Positions 58,730-64,000 of a stretch of DNA of 64,000 bases are shown one piece after another. The stretch's first letter is position 1. Every line of letters begins with the position of its first letter. Where the stretch lies: positions 33,141 through 97,140 of the forward strand of contig NZ_MBES01000034.1 in the NCBI RefSeq assembly GCF_001954195.1. The letters are read 5' to 3'. The notes below the pieces were generated by a model that worked only from the letters and a program-made list of their open reading frames with translations, made no database searches and was not told the origin of the DNA. The DNA is from Mycobacterium sp. IS-1264 (GTDB lineage: Bacteria > Actinomycetota > Actinomycetes > Mycobacteriales > Mycobacteriaceae). The translations under genes and the position numbers were made by a program.

Positions 58730-60051
58730 TTAAAGCCGCCCCGTCGCTTTCATCGCCAAATAGTGGTCGGCCAGGGCGGGCGCCAGCTCCGTCGGAACGG
58801 CGTCGACCACGTCTACCCCGCCGTGGCGCAGCCGCGACGCGATGGCGCGGCGGTCGTTGCGGGAGCGCTCGGCGGCCGCCGCGTCGTACACCGCGGCGGG
58901 GTCGGAGCGCCCGGCGGCCATTTGGTCGACGCGCGGGTCGGCGCACGCGGCGATCATCACGTGGTGTTTGGCGGACAGCCGCGGCAGGATCGGCAGCAGA
59001 CCCTCGTCCAGCGCGGTCGCGTTGAGGTCGGTCAGCAGCACCACCAGCGAGCGTCGTCGCGTGCGCCGTAAAATGGCGGCAACCATTGCGCGCCAATCGG
59101 ATTCGACCAGCGTGGGCTGCAGCGGAGCCATCGCTTCGACCAGTTGGGCGAGCAGCTCGGTGCGCGACGCGCCGAATACGCCGGCCCGGCTCACCCGGTC
59201 GTGGGCGAGGAAGTCGACGTGGTCACCGGCCCGCGACGCGAGCGCCGCCAGCAGCAGGGCCGCGTCCATCGACCAGTCCAGCCGGGGCCACCCGGCGGGA
59301 TCGGCGGCGGTCGGGTCGACGCCGACGCGACCGGCCGCCATCCGCCCGGTGTCCAGCACGATCACCACCCGCCGGTCGCGTTCGGGGCGCCACGTGCGAA
59401 CCATGACGTCGGCGCGGCGCGCGGTCGCACGCCAGTCGATCGAGCGGACGTCATCGCCGACGACATACTCGCGCAGCGAGTCGAATTCGGTTCCCTGCCC
59501 GCGGATCAGAGTCGGCAGCAGCCCGTCGATCTCCCGCAGCTTGGCAAGCCGCGACGGCAGGTGCTTGCGGGACAGGAAGGGCGGCAGCACCCGTACCTGT
59601 CCGGGTACCGGCTGAGAACGCTGGCGTCCGGCGAAGCCGAGCGGCCCGATCGAACGGGCCGTGACGACGGCCGCGCGCTGATCGCCGCGGCGAACCGGTT
59701 GCAGGACGCTGAGGACGTGCTGGCGCTGCCCGGCGGCGATGTCGACGGCGTGAATGCGGGGTTCGGCACGCGCGCTCGGTGGCCAGGCGTCGCGGATCTG
59801 GCCGCGGAAGCGCCGGCGGCCGTCGTTATAGATGTCCAGGCTCGCGTCGACCTCCTGTCCGAGTCGCGCCGAACAGTCGGGGGACCGGGTGAAGCGCAAT
59901 GCTCCGGGGCTGGCCGCCAGCGCGATATCGGCGGCGACGACTACCGCCAGCGCCACCAGCAGCGCCACGAAAGCCTTTGCCGGCCAAGGCGACAGCGCGA
60001 TCGGCAGAACCAGGATCAGTGCCGCCAGGCCGGTCCGTCCGGTCAGGATCA

Positions 60052-60052
<1 letters not shown>
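58730..60052 (-). CDS. DUF58 protein of the MoxR cluster (Rv3693-like)
   Basis: 440 residues. Two N-terminal membrane helices (GLAALILVLPIALSPWPAKA, FVALLVALAVVVAADIAL), then the DUF58 segment with EFDSLREYVVGDDVRSIDW and a von Willebrand A-like fold (VVIVLDTGRM, SLVVLLTDLNATAL). Usually a partner of MoxR-type AAA+ proteins, likely assembling or activating a metalloprotein or envelope complex. GTG 60052 overlaps the moxR2 stop (TAGTG). Confidence 0.9.
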
Positions 60053-61025
<973 letters not shown>

Positions 61026-61029
<4 letters not shown>

Positions 61030-62159
61030 GAGTGTGCGACCAGCCTTTCGATTTCGTCGAGCGCTCGGGCAAGTTGTAGGAGGTCATTGTCGGTGGCCGG
61101 CGGCGGGCCGAACAGGTGGTAGGCAACGAATCCCGCGTCGGCCCCGCTGCGCTCGGCCACGGTCGTCACCACCGCCGGCGGCGCCGCGCCCGCGCCCAGG
61201 CCGAGCCGCGGCACCAGCCGCTGCAATGTGGCGGTGCGCAACGCTTCGGCGGCGCGGTCGCGGGCCCGACGGGACCGGTAGAGCCGGCCGCGGCCCTCCA
61301 CGGTCTCCGACGCCCGCACCACGACCGGTAATGCCTCGGCCACCAGCGGACCCGGCCGGCGGCCCTTCCACAGCGCAACCAGCAGCACGACCACGCACAG
61401 CTGCCAGACGATCCAGGTGACGTTTTCCGGGATCATGTCGTAAATCGATGCGGGGGAGGATGTTTCGCCCTCGACGCGATGCGGCGCGTACCAGATGACC
61501 CGGGGCCGGGCGCCGGCGAGGTTCATCGCCAGCGCCGCATTGCCCGCCTGCAACAGGCCGCGGTTGGTCATGAAATCGCTGCTGCCGACGGCCGTCACGG
61601 TCCGCCCGTGGTCCCGGAACCGGATCAGTATCCCGCCGTAGCAGCGGGTCATCGTGCGCCCGTCCTTGGCCTCGTAGGTGACGCTCGGGCCGAAGCGCAC
61701 CGCTCCGGCCCGAGTGGCCTCGCGCAGCGAGCAATCGGGGTTGCTGTCGAAGTTGCTGGTGGGCTTGATGCCCACGCCCGGCATCAGAGCCTCGCGGGTT
61801 CGTGCCGTGGGCTCCACCAAGAGGAGATCTCCGGGGGCCTTCGCCAGGCGGTCCAGCAGGGCGTCGTCGGTCAGATACTGGCTCTGCGCCACCACGATGA
61901 GCGTGTTGGGGCGCGCCGCCCGCTCGACGTCGGCGATGCTGTTGGCCGCGATGACCTCGACGCCGCCGTCGCGCAGCAGGGTGACCAGCGCGTGCGCACC
62001 GTCGGTCCCGGTCGAAGCGGGATCCATCGGGGTGCCGGGCCGCGGTTCGGTCAGGTACGCGCCGATCCCGGCGATGACGGTGAGCACCACCAGGGTGAGC
62101 AGCACCCAGGCCCATACGCGCCATCGCGCCGCCGGACGCTTCTCGATGGTGGCCGTCAT
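61026..62159 (-). CDS. DUF4350 membrane protein (Rv3691-like)
   Basis: 377 residues. N-terminal helix (VWAWVLLTLVVLTVIAGIGA), a periplasmic region with HALVTLLRDGGVEVIAANS and PNTLIVVAQSQYLTDDALLD typical of DUF4350, a second helix near 245 (VTWIVWQLCVVVLLVALW) and a cytosolic tail with KGRRPGPLVAEALPVVV. Works next to MoxR. ATG 62159 overlaps the upstream stop (ATGA). Confidence 0.88.
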
Positions 62160-62809
62160 CGGACCTGCGCCCATGATTCGGCGGCGACATGGTGCGCCGT
62201 CGTCGAGGCAGCGGCCGGCCCTCGCGAGCGGAGGTGGTCGTCCAGGTCTGCGATCATTTGGTAAGCGGCCTGGGTACCGGGCCGCTCACCGTAGGTGACG
62301 TCATTGAATGCCGTTGCCGCCTCGGACAATTCACCCGCCAGATGAGGCAACGCCGCGCCGGCGTCCCGCGCCAGTTCGTTGGCGGTGCGGCCCGGAGCCG
62401 GGTTGAGGATGCCGGTCTCCTCGAGCTGGCGGGCGACGGCGCGCAACCGGTGCCGAATAGCTGCGGTCCAATTCCCTTCCGCCGCATAGCTTTCTGCGGT
62501 CGCGCGATGCTGGGCGGCGGTGAGCTGGGCGGCTTCGAAGAGCTGGTGGTCGCCGCCGCGTCTGGTGCGCATGGTGCGCCGGGCGATGCGGATCCCGACC
62601 ACCACCGCGATCCCCAGCAGGATCAGCAGCACCATGGTGGTGAACCAGCCGCCCGGTATCGAGGCGGTCTTTTGCAACAGCCGGTAGATCTGTTCGTTGA
62701 GCCACTCGACGAATTGCTGTGTCGCGGAAGCCTTCGCGTAGATCGGCTTGCCCAGTTCTGTCTGGGCCGCCAGGTGGGCGCCATCGCGGTCGATGTCGAT
62801 GGAAGGCAC
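62156..62809 (-). CDS. DUF4129 membrane protein (Rv3690-like)
   Basis: 217 residues. One strong helix about 55-74 (FTTMVLLILLGIAVVVGI), with DUF4129 C-terminal helical domain: RATAESYAAEGNWTAAIRHR, LRAVARQLEETGILNPAPGR, TANELARDAG. It usually accompanies MoxR, DUF58 and DUF4350 genes. First of the four-gene set to overlap by 4 bases. ATG 62809. Confidence 0.88.
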   Translation of the reverse strand: MPSIDIDRDGAHLAAQTELGKPIYAKASATQQFVEWLNEQIYRLLQKTASIPGGWFTTMVLLILLGIAVVVGIRIARRTMRTRRGGDHQLFEAAQLTAAQHRATAESYAAEGNWTAAIRHRLRAVARQLEETGILNPAPGRTANELARDAGAALPHLAGELSEAATAFNDVTYGERPGTQAAYQMIADLDDHLRSRGPAAASTTAHHVAAESWAQVR

Positions 62810-62833
62810 TGTCAGCTCGTCCTCGCTCGGCCC

Positions 62834-64000
62834 CTACGCGGGCCGGGTCAGCCACAGGTTGTCGGTGGACGCGGTCGCGTAGGGCCCGCCGGCGGCGCCG
62901 GTCTGCAGCACCAGGTCGAACGCTTCGGCGCGCATGCGGCGGTCGGTGTAGAGCAGGACGATGACTCCGGCGTTGAAGGGTGCGGTGACGATCTCACCGA
63001 TTGCCGCCCCGACGGAGGCGATCGAGGTGCTGATGAGCAGCGCCGAAATGGACGTGTCCCCGGCAAACATGATCTGGCCCACGATGCTGAACGGCGTGGC
63101 CATCGCGTTGGCGATGACGGATGCCACGATGAACGTCAGGGTCCGAATCCCCAGCACCCTCCAGAAACCATTGCGAACCAGCGCAAAGGAGCGGGTGATC
63201 GCGTCCATGACCGGCAGCCGCTCCAGCACGATGAGCACGGGCGCGAACAGCACCACCGTGTAGAGGTACACCAGCACCGCGATCATGCCGAGCAGCAGCG
63301 GGAATCCCAGCAACACCGCCAGGGCACCGTTGCCGATCGCCGCGGCCACGGCGAGGATCACCGCGACCAACCCCGCAAGGGCCACCACCACGGCGGCTTC
63401 CAGCAGCGCGAGGCCGAGCAGGGGCAGCAGCCGCCCGCGAATCTTGGCCCACGTTTCGCCGATGGTGATCGTCGAACCGAACACCGCCCGCCCGACGATG
63501 ACGGTGAGCATTCCGGACAGCATCATGCTGCCGAGCCAGGTGACCAGCAGGCTGCCCGACATCGACGCCAGCCACGCGCCCACGACGGCTAAGGACAGCT
63601 CGTCCGGCTTGTCCGTGTTGAGCCGGCCGTAGGCGGCCAACGGTCCGAAGAAGGCGATCCGCGTGATGATCTGCATGACCACGACCACCAGTGCGGTCAA
63701 TCCCAGCGTCGCCTTCGGGTTGGTGCGGATGTAGCCGACGGCGCCGTTGAAGATGTCGCTCAGCGACAACGGGCGCAGCGGGATGATCCCGGGCTTGAGC
63801 GGCACCTGGCCCGGCGGGGACTGGCCATAGCCCGGCCAGGCACCGAAGCCCGGTGGCGCGCCGTACCCGGGCGGCGGGCCGTACCCCGGTGGCGGCCCGT
63901 ATCCGGGTGGCGGCCCGTATCCGGGTGGCGGCCCGTACCCCGGTGGCGGCCCGTACCCCGGTGGCGGCCCGTACCCGGGCGGGGGGCCGTACGCGGGGGG
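62834..64000 (-). CDS. Polytopic membrane protein with (GPPPGY)n N terminus (Rv3689-like, 5' end outside window)
   Basis: The visible part is about 388 residues and runs off the end. N terminus: repeated GPPPGY hexads, then GAPPGFGAWPGYGQSPPGQV, then a membrane domain of six or so helices (ATLGLTALVVVVMQIITRIAFF, shown in part; LGLALLEAAVVVALAGLVAV, AVLLGFPLLLGMIAVLVYLY). This is the glycerophosphodiester-phosphodiesterase-membrane-domain-like family. A GTG at 63805 is in frame but the repeat upstream is continuous with it, so it is internal. First gene of the cluster in transcription order. Confidence 0.85.
   Translation of the reverse strand, partial: PPAYGPPPGYGPPPGYGPPPGYGPPPGYGPPPGYGPPPGYGPPPGYGAPPGFGAWPGYGQSPPGQVPLKPGIIPLRPLSLSDIFNGAVGYIRTNPKATLGLTALVVVVMQIITRIAFFGPLAAYGRLNTDKPDELSLAVVGAWLASMSGSLLVTWLGSMMLSGMLTVIVGRAVFGSTITIGETWAKIRGRLLPLLGLALLEAAVVVALAGLVAVILAVAAAIGNGALAVLLGFPLLLGMIAVLVYLYTVVLFAPVLIVLERLPVMDAITRSFALVRNGFWRVLGIRTLTFIVASVIANAMATPFSIVGQIMFAGDTSISALLISTSIASVGAAIGEIVTAPFNAGVIVLLYTDRRMRAEAFDLVLQTGAAGGPYATASTDNLWLTRPA
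63863..64000 (-). repeat. 18-base tandem repeat coding GPPPGY
   Basis: Units start at 63863, 63881, 63899, 63917, 63935, 63953, 63971 and 63989 (the last cut by the window end). Each encodes the hexad GPPPGY, with mostly third-position differences. Proline-rich cytosolic tail, likely disordered. Confidence 0.88.

Noticed and set aside
57666..59096. Extension of the RDD gene frame to 769 codons
   Set aside because: Lies antisense to the SpoIIM-like gene; the RDD domain begins at 57665.
63855..64000. Possible CRISPR array in the 18-base repeats
   Set aside because: Contiguous units without spacers that stay in frame and encode GPPPGY; a coding repeat.

Overview
The window comes from a high-GC mycobacterium, most likely a slow-growing non-tuberculous species. 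From memory of the M. tuberculosis H37Rv map, about 17.7-64.0 kb follows the block Rv3723 down to Rv3689 gene by gene, with a cut5-like gene and an Rv3725-like gene at 6.4-8.1 kb. The markers are lucA, tRNA-Ser, ffs, aspC (Rv3722c type), dnaX, ami1, recR, murT/gatD, leuA, ask/asd, egtABCDE, glpK and moxR2. These assignments rest on sequence recognition and gene order; no search was run. No CRISPR array, phage or insertion sequence was seen. No gene-free stretch exceeds about 300 bases.

Layout. 0-2.7 kb: end of an OmpR-type response regulator, its histidine kinase with an unusual Pro/Trp-rich sensor, and a convergent rhomboid-like membrane protein. 2.8-6.4 kb: a probable mycofactocin-linked SDR, a cytochrome P450, a TetR repressor and a second SDR, tied together by three near-identical palindromes that are probable TetR operators. 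6.4-11.1 kb: an epimerase, a cutinase, CsbD, a LipL-like serine hydrolase and a dihydrodipicolinate-reductase-like oxidoreductase. 11.1-17.0 kb: an accessory module of two translationally coupled gene pairs, TPR plus CHAT caspase-like protease and two unknown proteins, with a small beta-rich protein on the opposite strand between them. Each pair begins just after a -10 hexamer, as in leaderless mRNAs. This is the best candidate for an undescribed system. 17.0-18.8 kb: an LpqH-like lipoprotein, a ParB/sulfiredoxin-like protein and a crotonase.

18.8-31.8 kb is core: LucA, tRNA-Ser(GGA), 4.5S RNA, aspartate aminotransferase, DnaX, a methyltransferase/flavoprotein pair resembling tmsB/tmsA, Ami1, YbaB, RecR, the lipid II amidotransferase GatD-MurT and a DnaQ-BRCT exonuclease. 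31.8-37.2 kb mixes core and accessory: a membrane protein and TetR gene under two BlaI-like boxes (one inside the coding sequence), leuA with a leucine leader peptide and attenuator, a helix-turn-helix/DUF4185 fusion, and a papain-like protease without a signal peptide. 37.2-46.2 kb: an S9 peptidase, ask-asd, a second DUF4185 protein, a hemophore-like protein, a nitrilase-family enzyme, two tandem histidine-rich membrane proteins, Ohr and a PknH-sensor-like secreted protein.

46.3-51.7 kb is the complete ergothioneine operon egtA-egtE, with every junction overlapping. 51.7-56.8 kb: a methyltransferase, a GCS2-like ligase, glpK and a PadR regulator with an AT-rich palindrome. 56.8 kb to the end: an RDD protein and the SpoIIM-like/DUF58/MoxR/DUF4350/DUF4129 cluster, finishing inside a membrane protein with a (GPPPGY)n N terminus that runs off the window.
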